A stretch of DNA of 8,411 nt from Thermoplasmata archaeon (GTDB lineage Archaea; Thermoplasmatota; Thermoplasmata; SG8-5): contig JAUSPR010000058.1 in NCBI GenBank assembly GCA_030655715.1, positions 1-8,411 of the forward strand. Reading direction: 5' to 3'. Below the pieces are notes generated by a model that saw only the letters and a program-made list of their open reading frames with translations, ran no database searches and had not been told where the DNA came from. The translations under genes were made by a program, and so were the position numbers. Below, in pieces: positions 1-6,430 of the stretch (positions are counted from its first letter, which is position 1; each line of letters begins with the position of its first letter).

Positions 1-81
1 AAAAAAACTGCCGTATAATAGCTCCCACTGTCCGTAAGTATTCAGTGAAATGAAGGTGTAACTATTGTACATTGCCAAACA

Positions 82-219
82 GGGAATCGGGAATATGATT
101 GATTATTGAAGTGTTGGGAATCGGGAATCCAGGTTGATGAATATTAGATAGGGAATCGGTGACAGGTTCAATGGCTGTTCCTGGCAGCCATTTCGTACGA
201 TTCCCGATTCCCGATTCCC
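82..219. repeat. Heptamer GGGAATC/GATTCCC inverted-repeat cluster
   Basis: Non-coding stretch between the left edge and the aminotransferase 3' end. GGGAATCGGGAAT is at 82-94, GGGAATCGGGAATC at 116-129 and GGGAATCGG at 151-159. The reverse complement GATTCCC occurs three times in perfect tandem at 199-219. The 116-129 arm can pair perfectly over 14 bp with 199-212 or 206-219. Nested between the arms is an 8-bp perfect hairpin, AATGGCTG (170-177) with CAGCCATT (185-192). The 7-nt unit does not keep a reading frame and the short frames across it look artefactual. It could be a small mobile or dispersed repeat, or a structured RNA in the 3' region of the aminotransferase transcript. Nothing recognisable is seen at 1-81. 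Confidence 0.8.
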
Positions 220-247
220 AGAATACAAAAATCCTATGGGGCAAACT

Positions 248-1423
248 TCAGAAGACTGACCACTTACATCTTAACTCGGCCATGACCTTGGGGAATGCCT
301 CGGCGAATTTCTCCGCACCTTCCTGGGTGACTGAGAATGAAACCCGGATGAATCTTCCTCCGAAGGCCTTTGAAACATAGTTGCCAGATCGCACAAAAAC
401 CTTGTGATCGTAGAGAAGTTTATCTTGCAATTTGTCAGGGTCCACTCCTGTTTCATGGATATCAATAACGAACATATTGGTGTGTGACGGGTACACGGGC
501 AAATAGCAGCCTTCAACTTTGTCCACTGCCTCCTTGATGATGCGCTGGTTCTCCATCAATTGTTTTCTCAGGCGCGGCAGCCAGTTGTCGATGTCCTTCA
601 TCGCGGCAAGCGCGGCCCGTTGCGCCAGAATGTTCACGCTCAGCACATTGGTATTGTATGGCATCATCTGGTCCATCAGAGATTTCGGCGCTGCCAGTGC
701 GCCGATTCTCATGCCTGCGAGTCCACATTGCTTCGAGAATGTGTACCCTACGAGTGTTCTCTCGGGAACATACTCGTAGGTAGCAACTGGGTCGCTGAAA
801 TCGCGGTAGGTGATATCATCGATGACAAGCAGGTCATGTTCCTCGGCAATCTCGGATATTTCTTTTACTTCCGGTCTGGTATAGGCCGTTCCCAGCGGGT
901 TTATCGGATCAATGAGCAGAATCATACTGGTCTTTTCGGTGATGGCCTTTCTAATCATGTCAGGCGTTATTTTCCATGGCTCTTGATAAATCGGAATTTC
1001 AACCGGAGTTGCGCCGGAAATATTTATCTGATGGTGTATGGGAAGAAAGCTCGGGTCCGAGCATATGACCTCATCGCCTTTTTTCAGAAGTGCCCGTGTA
1101 AGTATGTAAAGGCCTTCGATGCCTCCGTTGGTTATGAGAACCTCGTAATCGTCAGGAAGTCCCAGATGTGCCTTCACGGTCTCGCAGAGTCCGAAAATGC
1201 CGCTTGCCCTGGGGTAGAGATTGTACTCCTTTTCATCCACTGCTTTTCTTATGGCCTTGTCAATCTCGTCCGAAACAGGAATATGGTTGGTGTTCTGGCT
1301 CATCCAGACTATCTCGCTGGCATGCTTGTGCGCGAAATCAAACACGTTCATGCACGGGACATAACCGAACCCTGAAATATACCTTTTGGCCGAGCCAGTA
1401 ATCAATTCGTGAAAGACCGCCAT
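248..1423 (-). CDS. PLP-dependent aminotransferase, class I/II (aspartate aminotransferase fold)
   Basis: A 391-aa fold-type I pyridoxal-phosphate aminotransferase, the usual length for the family and presumably cytosolic. It would move an amino group between an amino acid and a 2-oxoacid; the substrate cannot be assigned from sequence. Visible motifs are the phosphate-site loop TNGGIEGLY near residue 98, Asn175 in DPINPLGT, Asp203 and Tyr206 in the DITY motif, the Schiff-base Lys231 in FSKQCGLAGMRIG, and Arg360 in RFIRVSFS for the substrate carboxylate. The ATG at 1423 is preceded by AAGGTG (1425-1430), which sits very close to it; the next Met, residue 25, would also leave a complete fold. 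It is a single gene separated by 185 bp from the operon upstream. Its promoter seems to lie inside repeat copy A. Confidence 0.93.
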   Translation of the reverse strand: MAVFHELITGSAKRYISGFGYVPCMNVFDFAHKHASEIVWMSQNTNHIPVSDEIDKAIRKAVDEKEYNLYPRASGIFGLCETVKAHLGLPDDYEVLITNGGIEGLYILTRALLKKGDEVICSDPSFLPIHHQINISGATPVEIPIYQEPWKITPDMIRKAITEKTSMILLIDPINPLGTAYTRPEVKEISEIAEEHDLLVIDDITYRDFSDPVATYEYVPERTLVGYTFSKQCGLAGMRIGALAAPKSLMDQMMPYNTNVLSVNILAQRAALAAMKDIDNWLPRLRKQLMENQRIIKEAVDKVEGCYLPVYPSHTNMFVIDIHETGVDPDKLQDKLLYDHKVFVRSGNYVSKAFGGRFIRVSFSVTQEGAEKFAEAFPKVMAELRCKWSVF

Positions 1424-1435
1424 ACACCTTAATTA

Positions 1436-1570
1436 TCAAAGCCATTTGGCTTTGACTTCATATGCGATATATTGTACGGTGCATGGCGGTTTATCTTTTG
1501 ATTGTATTCGTGTAATTGGTCAATTCGTCTCAGGCGTGAACGCCTGAGGGTTCTTGACCATTATCACTAA
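1436..1570. repeat. Dispersed structured intergenic repeat, copy A (possible IS200/IS605-like non-autonomous element)
   Basis: This copy matches 7738-7900 in the same orientation. Positions 1450-1489 match 7758-7797 at 34 of 40 by eye, and a second block ending in the hairpin GGTCAATTC...GGTTCTTGACC is also conserved. The left end is a perfect inverted repeat, TCAAAGCC/GGCTTTGA (1436-1455). At the right, an outer stem GGTCAA (1518-1523) with TTGACC (1554-1559) encloses an inner 8-bp stem CTCAGGCG/CGCCTGAG closed by a TGAA loop (1529-1548). End hairpins plus a terminal two-tier hairpin resemble IS200/IS605 ends or TnpB guide-RNA scaffolds, but there is no room for a transposase gene. A structured RNA or 3'-end element is the alternative. 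The class assignment is inference; the repeat itself is seen directly. Confidence 0.75.
1466..1473 (-). promoter_or_regulatory. Putative TATA box for the aminotransferase, inside repeat copy A
   Basis: On the minus strand this reads AATATATC, centred about 47 nt upstream of the ATG at 1423. That would put transcription start near 1444 and give a short leader carrying AAGGTG. A perfect 8-bp inverted repeat (TCAAAGCC 1436-1443, GGCTTTGA 1448-1455) lies between the box and the start codon and could act as an operator or leader hairpin. The equivalent position in repeat copy B is much less TATA-like. Inferred from sequence only. Confidence 0.4.
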
Positions 1571-1608
1571 CATGTCAGATACTTCTGGGATACTTCTTTG
1601 TGTGTTCT

Positions 1609-2280
1609 TCAAAATGGCCTGTCAAGGAAGAACCCGTACTGCCCCAGCCCTTCGAGTATGTCATGTATCTCTGATATCTCCGCTATCACGAGAAGATCTA
1701 TCTCCATTACCGGGCCAGGTTCGGATGAATATATGTCCTCGTATCCAGGCCCTTTCACCCTGATGGCCGCTTCCCTGTCAATCAATTCTGCATTTTGCAG
1801 GATGACGCACTTACCCTTTCCTGCCTTCTGGAATGCAAGCTTGCAATAGGGCTCAAGAATCAGTCCTTTCTCAACAGCCTCCAGCTTCTTGAAATTTACT
1901 TTCCCGGCATCAATCTTTCTCATAAGCGGTTTGATGAATTGTGCAATCATGGGATTGTTCAGGTTAATTTTGGCCTTGCCAGCTCTAAGCGCGGTAACTG
2001 TTTCATTGAAGAGTTGCTTGTCAAGCTCGAAACTGAAAATCCAGTCAATACCGATAGGCCTTGCGCCGCCCTTGAAGAGAAATGGATCGACAAATTTTCC
2101 CATGTGCATGTATATCTCGATGCTCGGGCAACGTATGGTCTCATTGACTACCTGGCCAAGTGTCTTGAGATATCGTAACTTTGACAAAAGCACGCCCTGT
2201 TTTGTGACCTCGACAACAAGACAAACCGGATACTCGAAATCCTTGAGAAGTGTCTCATCCAAGCTCATGTATTTGGGCAT
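1609..2280 (-). CDS. Hypothetical protein, last gene of the CoA-enzyme/V4R operon
   Basis: A 223-aa protein that I do not recognise. It has no signal peptide or membrane segment and appears soluble and cytosolic. Its composition is mixed alpha/beta, with hydrophobic strands near residues 19-25, 156-162 and 191-200. It contains four Cys (residues 20, 51, 146 and 158) that form no obvious metal-site spacing, and an acidic, hydrophobic C-terminus ending FFLDRPF. The start is the ATG at 2280, with GAGGTG five to ten nt upstream overlapping the stop codon of the V4R gene. A GTG two codons earlier (2286) lies inside that ribosome binding site and is less likely. Only 7 bp separate it from the V4R gene, so the two are almost certainly co-transcribed and probably translationally coupled. 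A role linked to acyl-CoA metabolism or V4R signalling is inferred from context alone. Confidence 0.75.
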   Translation of the reverse strand: MPKYMSLDETLLKDFEYPVCLVVEVTKQGVLLSKLRYLKTLGQVVNETIRCPSIEIYMHMGKFVDPFLFKGGARPIGIDWIFSFELDKQLFNETVTALRAGKAKINLNNPMIAQFIKPLMRKIDAGKVNFKKLEAVEKGLILEPYCKLAFQKAGKGKCVILQNAELIDREAAIRVKGPGYEDIYSSEPGPVMEIDLLVIAEISEIHDILEGLGQYGFFLDRPF

Positions 2281-2287
2281 GTTCACC

Positions 2288-2848
2288 TCAGAGATTCTGC
2301 TTCCTGGTGAATACTAATTTGCACTGTGCATCGCCCTTGGCAACACACTCTGATTCCTCGCCGTAATAGTCTATATTATCCAGCTTGCTGAGAAGTCCCT
2401 CGAAGTACCCGACGAAGTAGGAATCAACTGCGTGTGATTTTCCTCTATTGGTCATGGTCCTTCCGCTGGCAAGGCCATCCTTGCTGGAGATGGTGATTTT
2501 GTCATCCTCGTCGTCAATCATGATATTGCCCCAACCAATGGCCTGTGTTTCCGCACATACGAATTCGAGCGATGTTTTCCTGTCCTTCAGGAGTTCTTCC
2601 TGTTCCTCAGAGATGAGGGCATGAAATTTCTCCCCGTATGAACGTCCCATTCTTTTCAGAACTGCGGAAGCTGACTCACCGACCAGACTTTCCAGCTCCT
2701 GGTAAATGCTGGACATTATTTCGGCTCTGGCGAAGATAATTGGCAATCCTCCGAACTGCAACTCGCCTGTTTCAGGGTCGGTATGTGTCTCTGACTTGTA
2801 GTCGTTCAGAATGCTGGCCACCTGCTCTTTTGATGCTGTGACTTTCAT
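2288..2848 (-). CDS. V4R (4-vinyl reductase-type) domain protein
   Basis: A 186-aa protein whose C-terminal two thirds look like a V4R domain, a predicted small-molecule-binding fold also found in BchJ-type proteins and in the sensor domain of XylR/DmpR-type regulators. Supporting features are GRSYGEKF at 68-75, the hydrophobic strand with a Gly pair AIGWGNIMI at 103-111, the helix SYFVGYFEGLL at 143-153, and the typical ending ESECVAKGDAQCKLVF with Cys168 and Cys176. The N-terminal 60 residues carry no DNA-binding motif I can identify. ATG 2848 is chosen because GAGG lies 8 nt upstream; ATG 2854, overlapping the crotonase stop as ATGA, would add two residues. It sits between the crotonase and an unknown gene, suggesting it binds or senses an acyl or aromatic metabolite of this pathway (inference). 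Confidence 0.8.
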   Translation of the reverse strand: MKVTASKEQVASILNDYKSETHTDPETGELQFGGLPIIFARAEIMSSIYQELESLVGESASAVLKRMGRSYGEKFHALISEEQEELLKDRKTSLEFVCAETQAIGWGNIMIDDEDDKITISSKDGLASGRTMTNRGKSHAVDSYFVGYFEGLLSKLDNIDYYGEESECVAKGDAQCKLVFTRKQNL

Positions 2849-2850
2849 AA

Positions 2851-3633
2851 TCATCGCCTCTTGAATACTGCTGGTCGCTTCTCGATGAAGGCTTTCATTC
2901 CCTCTTTCTGGTCCTCTGTTGAGAAACATAATCCGAAAACTTCTGCTTCCAGGGCGCACCCACTTTTCAGGTCAACCTCGATTCCAGTGTTAATCGCCCT
3001 CTTGCACAGGGAAACAGCTATCTCGCCGTTCGCTGCAATCTGGCCTGCAAGCTTGTTTGCCGCATTCATCAATTCTTCCGGTGGGTAAACTGAATTGACA
3101 AGGCCGATTCGATAAGCCTCTGCACTACCAACCATGTCTCCAGTGAATATCAACTCTTTCGCTTTTGCCCGGCCAACCAGCCTGGGAAGTCTCTGTGTGC
3201 CACCGAATCCAGGGGTAACTCCCAGTTTCACTTCCGGTTGCCCGAATTTCGCCTTTTCCGATGCAATCCGAATATCACAAGCCATTGCAAGTTCGCAACC
3301 GCCTCCGAGTGCGAAACCGTTTACGGCTGCAATAACAGGCTTGCTCAGGTTCTCGAACGTTGAAAAAGCATCCTGGCCTAATCTTCCATATTCAGCACCC
3401 TGGATGGCTGTCATTGGCATCATCTCGGCTATGTCCGCGCCTGCGGCAAATGCCCGTTCCGCGCCTGTGAGAATGACAACTTTCACTGTTTCATTCGCTT
3501 CCATCTCCAGCGCTGCGCATTTCAGTTCCTTCAGCGTGGCAGTGTTCAGGGCGTTCAGCACTTTCGGTCGATTGATTGTGATGGTCCCGATGCCGTTCTC
3601 AACTGCAAGAATCAGATTTTCGTATGTCGTCAA
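2851..3633 (-). CDS. Enoyl-CoA hydratase / crotonase family protein
   Basis: A 260-aa crotonase, typical in length, that would hydrate crotonyl-CoA to (S)-3-hydroxybutyryl-CoA or catalyse the reverse. Seen directly are the CoA and oxyanion-hole segment FAAGADIAE (62-70), NGFALGGGCELA with the first catalytic Glu at 114, GQPEVKLG with the second catalytic Glu at 134, and the family ending EGMKAFIEKRPAVFK. Both glutamates being present supports true hydratase activity rather than another crotonase reaction. The start is a TTG at 3633, preceded by GCAGGTG overlapping the stop of the dehydrogenase gene 2 bp upstream. A longer ATG-initiated reading is possible, but its extra 48 residues overlap the dehydrogenase gene and lack crotonase similarity. 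It is the third gene of the operon. Names in use for homologues include crt, paaF and fadB1. Confidence 0.95.
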   Translation of the reverse strand: MTTYENLILAVENGIGTITINRPKVLNALNTATLKELKCAALEMEANETVKVVILTGAERAFAAGADIAEMMPMTAIQGAEYGRLGQDAFSTFENLSKPVIAAVNGFALGGGCELAMACDIRIASEKAKFGQPEVKLGVTPGFGGTQRLPRLVGRAKAKELIFTGDMVGSAEAYRIGLVNSVYPPEELMNAANKLAGQIAANGEIAVSLCKRAINTGIEVDLKSGCALEAEVFGLCFSTEDQKEGMKAFIEKRPAVFKRR

Positions 3634-3635
3634 GT

Positions 3636-4493
3636 TTACACCTGCCTGTAATCGTAGAATCCTACTCCGGTTTTTTTGCCCAACATTCCTGCGTCCACCA
3701 TTTTTATCAACAATGGACATGGCCGGTATTTGGAATCTCCCAGTCCTCCATGAAGCACTTCCATGATGTGGAGGCATGTGTCCAGGCCTATTAAATCGGC
3801 AAGTGCCAGCGGTCCCATGGGGTGGTTCATTCCGAGCTTCATTATCTCATCAATGTTCTTTGGCTCACCGACACCTTCCATGACGCAGTACATGGCCTCG
3901 TTAAGCATGGGCATGAGCAATCTGTTGGATATGAATCCTGGGAAGTCATTGCATTCAACCGGAACTTTACCCATCTTCTCTGAAACTTCAAAAATGGTTT
4001 TTGTTGTTTCATCATCAGTAAGAATGCCGCGTATAACCTCGACCAGCTTCATCATTGGCACCGGGTTCATGAAGTGCATGCCTATGAACTTCTCAGGCCT
4101 CTTTGTGGCAGCTGCCAGCTTGGTAATTGATATGGAAGAAGTATTGCTGGAAAGTATGGTATGTGCCGGACAAACCTCATCCAGTTGCTTGAATATCTTG
4201 ATTTTGAGGTCCAGGTTTTCGATAATCGCTTCAACCACTAGGTCGGCGTGCTTCATCTCGCCAATGTCCAGCGTGGTCTTTATCCTGCCCAGAGCAGCAT
4301 CCTTGACTTCCGGAGTAATTTTTCCCTTTTCTGCGAACTTGCCCAGGCTTTTCTGGACACCCGCCATTCCACGGTCAATGAACTCCTGCTTGATGTCGTT
4401 CAATATTACATCATAACCGCTGACTGCCGCTGCCTGCGCGATCCCTGCACCCATCTGGCCTGCTCCGATTACACCGATTGTTTTGATTTCCAT
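3636..4493 (-). CDS. hbd: 3-hydroxybutyryl-CoA dehydrogenase
   Basis: A 285-aa NAD-dependent (S)-3-hydroxyacyl-CoA dehydrogenase of the short, monofunctional Hbd/PaaH type (family length about 280-290). It interconverts acetoacetyl-CoA and 3-hydroxybutyryl-CoA. The N-terminal Rossmann fold has GAGQMG (10-15) and an Asp at 33 after the second strand, which favours NAD over NADP. Catalytic His140 (GMHFMNP) and Glu152 (KLVEVI) form the dyad, SSNTSS lies at 115-120, and Asn190 occurs in [10 protein letters not shown]. The C-terminal dimer domain contains [15 protein letters not shown] (224-238). The ATG at 4493 is preceded by GGTGAT overlapping the thiolase stop, with a 4-bp gap. It is the second gene of the operon and supplies substrate to the crotonase encoded next. 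Confidence 0.96.
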   Translation of the reverse strand: MEIKTIGVIGAGQMGAGIAQAAAVSGYDVILNDIKQEFIDRGMAGVQKSLGKFAEKGKITPEVKDAALGRIKTTLDIGEMKHADLVVEAIIENLDLKIKIFKQLDEVCPAHTILSSNTSSISITKLAAATKRPEKFIGMHFMNPVPMMKLVEVIRGILTDDETTKTIFEVSEKMGKVPVECNDFPGFISNRLLMPMLNEAMYCVMEGVGEPKNIDEIMKLGMNHPMGPLALADLIGLDTCLHIMEVLHGGLGDSKYRPCPLLIKMVDAGMLGKKTGVGFYDYRQV

Positions 4494-4497
4494 ATTA

Positions 4498-5676
4498 TCA
4501 CCGCTCCAGTACCATTGTCACGGCATTTCCGCCGCCCAGGCAGACCGTAGCCAGCCCTCTGTGTGCGTCCCTATCTTTCATCGCGTAAATCAGGGTGGTG
4601 ACTATCCTTGCGCCAGAGCATCCAATGGGATGGCCCAGTGCGACCGCACCGCCCCTGATATTGATCTTCTCATCTGGAATCTCCAGGGCCTTCATTACTG
4701 CAACTGAAGCCGAGGCAAAGGCCTCATTGTGCTCCACTAAATCGATGTCCTTCATTGTCAAACCGGTCCTGGCGAACATCTGGCGCGTCGTAACAACCGG
4801 TGCGTCCATGACCATTTCAGGCTCGCATCCGCCGCTTTCATATTCGGTAATTCTCGCCAGCGTTTTTATCCCCTTCTCATTGGCATATTCTTCAGACATG
4901 ACTACCAGTGCGCAAGCGCCGTCGCTTATCTGGGATGCGTTTCCAGCTGTGACAAGTCCGTCCTTCTTGAAAACAGGCTTTAATTTTGCCAGCTTCTCAA
5001 CGGTTGTATCGCCCCTCGGCCCCTCGTCCGTGTCGAAGATTACGGGGTCGCCCTTCCTCTGCGGGATATGGAACGGGACAATCTCCTGTTTGAATTCGCC
5101 CGCGACAATGGCCTTCGAGGCAAGCACATTGCTCCTGGCAGCAAATGCATCAACTTCCTGCCTGTTCAATCCGTATTTCTCGGCGATAAGTTCTCCTGTA
5201 TTGCCCATGTGAAAATTATTGTATATGTCCCAAAGTCCGTCGTTCACCATAGAATCGACCAACTTCCCCTCGCCGAGCCTGTATCCGTATCTGGCATTTG
5301 GTAGAATGTATGGGCATTGGTCCATGTTCTCCATGCCGCCAGCAACCACGACTTTCGCGTCACCGGCCTTTATGGACTGAGCTGCAAGCACTATGGCCTT
5401 CATTCCTGAACCACAAACCTTGTTAAGCGTGAAAGCCGGGATAGAATAGGGTAAACCCGCAGCAATCATGGCCTGTCTGGCAGGGTTTTGACCGATACCG
5501 GCACTCACCACATTGCCCATGATGACCTCGTTCACTTCCTCGTTGGATATGCCAGCCCTGGAAATGGCCTCGGAAATGACCTTTCCTCCAAGGTCTGGTG
5601 CCCTTACGTTCTGAAGGGTTCCGCCAAATTTTCCAATTGCCGTTCTTACTGCGCTCGCGATAACAATGTTCACCAT
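4498..5676 (-). CDS. Acetyl-CoA acetyltransferase (thiolase)
   Basis: A 392-aa biosynthetic-type thiolase (AtoB/ThlA/PhaA class) that condenses two acetyl-CoA to acetoacetyl-CoA or cleaves it. Catalytic residues sit at canonical positions: nucleophile Cys88 in [11 protein letters not shown], Asn317 in the HNEAF motif, His349 in [10 protein letters not shown], and Cys379 in [21 protein letters not shown] (243-254) is also typical. CLGGGNAV is a small variation on the common CIGGGMG form. No DUF35 OB-fold partner gene, the frequent neighbour of archaeal mevalonate-pathway thiolases, is adjacent, and the protein resembles bacterial thiolases. The ATG at 5676 has AGGAGG six nt upstream. It is the first gene of the operon, with its own promoter in the 58-bp gap after purN. 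Confidence 0.96.
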   Translation of the reverse strand: MVNIVIASAVRTAIGKFGGTLQNVRAPDLGGKVISEAISRAGISNEEVNEVIMGNVVSAGIGQNPARQAMIAAGLPYSIPAFTLNKVCGSGMKAIVLAAQSIKAGDAKVVVAGGMENMDQCPYILPNARYGYRLGEGKLVDSMVNDGLWDIYNNFHMGNTGELIAEKYGLNRQEVDAFAARSNVLASKAIVAGEFKQEIVPFHIPQRKGDPVIFDTDEGPRGDTTVEKLAKLKPVFKKDGLVTAGNASQISDGACALVVMSEEYANEKGIKTLARITEYESGGCEPEMVMDAPVVTTRQMFARTGLTMKDIDLVEHNEAFASASVAVMKALEIPDEKINIRGGAVALGHPIGCSGARIVTTLIYAMKDRDAHRGLATVCLGGGNAVTMVLER

Positions 5677-5682
5677 GCTAAT

Positions 5683-5720
5683 CCTCCTATATGGAGGGAG
5701 AATAGAAACTGTATATTTAA
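5683..5720 (-). promoter_or_regulatory. Promoter and ribosome binding site of the thiolase-crotonase operon
   Basis: On the minus strand TTAAATATAC (5711-5720) is a good archaeal TATA-like box about 40 nt upstream of the thiolase ATG. It is followed by a strong AGGAGG (5683-5688) six nt from the start. Transcription would begin near 5690. CCTCC at 5693-5697 (minus-strand sense) could pair with the GGAGG at 5683-5687 across a 5-nt loop and hide the ribosome binding site, but only if transcription begins upstream of 5697. Confidence 0.6.
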
Positions 5721-5734
5721 CGTTTTATCACCAA

Positions 5735-6358
5735 TTAAGATTGTGGCATATCAATGATTTTAAAATTTTCCGGATAAACCTTTCCCTGAGCAAACCACTG
5801 GACAACCATTGGAAGGAGCAGATGTTCGGCTTTCAGCACCCTTTCCTGGAGCGTTTTCGGGGTATCGTCCGGTTTAACAGGCACATGCATTCGTGCAATA
5901 ACCGGCCCCTCATCCACGCCCTCAGTGACGAAATGTACGCTGCATCCTGATTCGCTGTCACCGGAATCAAGCACTGCCTGGTGTACGTTCATGCCGTGCA
6001 TTCCTTTTCCTCCGTACTTGGGCAGTAGGGCCGGATGGATATTTATTATTTTATTTTTATATTCATCAATAATATAATTAGTGAACATGCGAAGATACCC
6101 TGCTAACACGATCAGGTCAATGTTCATTGCATCCAGTTCTTCGGTGATCCTCCATTCATGGGCTTCCCTGGACATCCCGCGATGGTCGATGAAAACTGCC
6201 TTTGCCTCGTATTCCCTGGCTCTTTTCAAGGCATGGGCATCCTCTTTGTTGGATATCACAATTACAACTTGGCCGTCAATCTGGCCGGTTTCGCAGGCAT
6301 CGAGAATGGCTTGAAGATCTGTTCCGCTTCCGGATGCCAAAACCGCGATTCTCAACAT
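5735..6358 (-). CDS. purN: Phosphoribosylglycinamide formyltransferase
   Basis: A 207-aa folate-dependent GAR transformylase that transfers a formyl group from 10-formyltetrahydrofolate to glycinamide ribonucleotide, the third step of purine synthesis. The N-terminal phosphate loop is ASGSGTDLQAI (8-18). The catalytic set is Asn106 and His108 in IINIHPALLP and Asp149 in EGVDEGP. SGCSVHFV (137-144) is also typical. The GGKGMHGMNVH loop (116-126) is the form seen in many bacterial PurN proteins rather than the shorter E. coli form. The protein is complete at both ends. No Shine-Dalgarno is visible before the ATG, and a TATA-like box about 26 nt upstream suggests a leaderless transcript. It may read through into the thiolase operon 58 bp downstream, although that operon has its own promoter. 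An A/T-rich patch lies around 6040-6080. Confidence 0.95.
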   Translation of the reverse strand: MLRIAVLASGSGTDLQAILDACETGQIDGQVVIVISNKEDAHALKRAREYEAKAVFIDHRGMSREAHEWRITEELDAMNIDLIVLAGYLRMFTNYIIDEYKNKIINIHPALLPKYGGKGMHGMNVHQAVLDSGDSESGCSVHFVTEGVDEGPVIARMHVPVKPDDTPKTLQERVLKAEHLLLPMVVQWFAQGKVYPENFKIIDMPQS

Positions 6359-6379
6359 GAAGCATGAAAGGAGGCCTTG

Positions 6380-6387
6380 AATATTAA
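6380..6387 (-). promoter_or_regulatory. Putative TATA box of purN (leaderless start)
   Basis: The minus strand reads TTAATATT, centred about 26 nt upstream of the purN ATG. This is the spacing expected between an archaeal TATA box and the transcription start when the mRNA begins at the start codon. The absence of a ribosome binding site before purN agrees with this. Inferred from sequence. Confidence 0.5.
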
Positions 6388-6398
6388 TGTTTCAGAGG

Positions 6399-6406
6399 TA
6401 TTTTTA
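6399..6406 (+). promoter_or_regulatory. Putative TATA box of the ATP-NAD kinase gene
   Basis: TATTTTTA is centred about 28 nt upstream of the kinase ATG at 6431, consistent with a leaderless or very short-leader transcript. No good Shine-Dalgarno sequence precedes that start. The 72-bp region 6359-6430 thus appears to be a compact divergent promoter with one box per direction, about 19 bp apart. Confidence 0.45.
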
Positions 6407-6430
6407 CCAAGGAAGTGATTCAGGGTCATA

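Noticed and set aside
13..21. GTATAATAG as a bacterial -10 box
   Set aside because: No matching -35 or downstream gene is visible and the rest of the window uses archaeal-style promoters. A chance match in A/T-rich DNA is likely.
82..219. CRISPR array
   Set aside because: The heptamers are too short, irregularly spaced and inverted; there are no uniform spacers and no cas genes.
62..244. Small 60-codon frame on the minus strand over the heptamer cluster
   Set aside because: It consists mostly of the GATTCCC repeats read through in shifting phase, with no initiation signal.
560..1375. A 271-codon open frame on the plus strand
   Set aside because: It is antisense to the aminotransferase, which has all its catalytic motifs. 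The plus-strand translation has no family features and no ribosome binding site.
2849..2959. Longer start for the V4R protein
   Set aside because: The extension overlaps the conserved C-terminus of the crotonase in another frame; ATG 2848 (or 2854) has the ribosome binding site.
3634..3777. ATG-started N-terminal extension of the crotonase (48 extra residues)
   Set aside because: It lies inside the 3' end of the dehydrogenase gene and lacks crotonase similarity. TTG 3633 has a good ribosome binding site and gives the family's usual 260 aa.
5683..5697. Hairpin CCTCC/GGAGG hiding the thiolase ribosome binding site as a translational switch
   Set aside because: The TATA box predicts transcription starting near 5690, which would leave out the upstream arm. 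Without a mapped start it is not supported.
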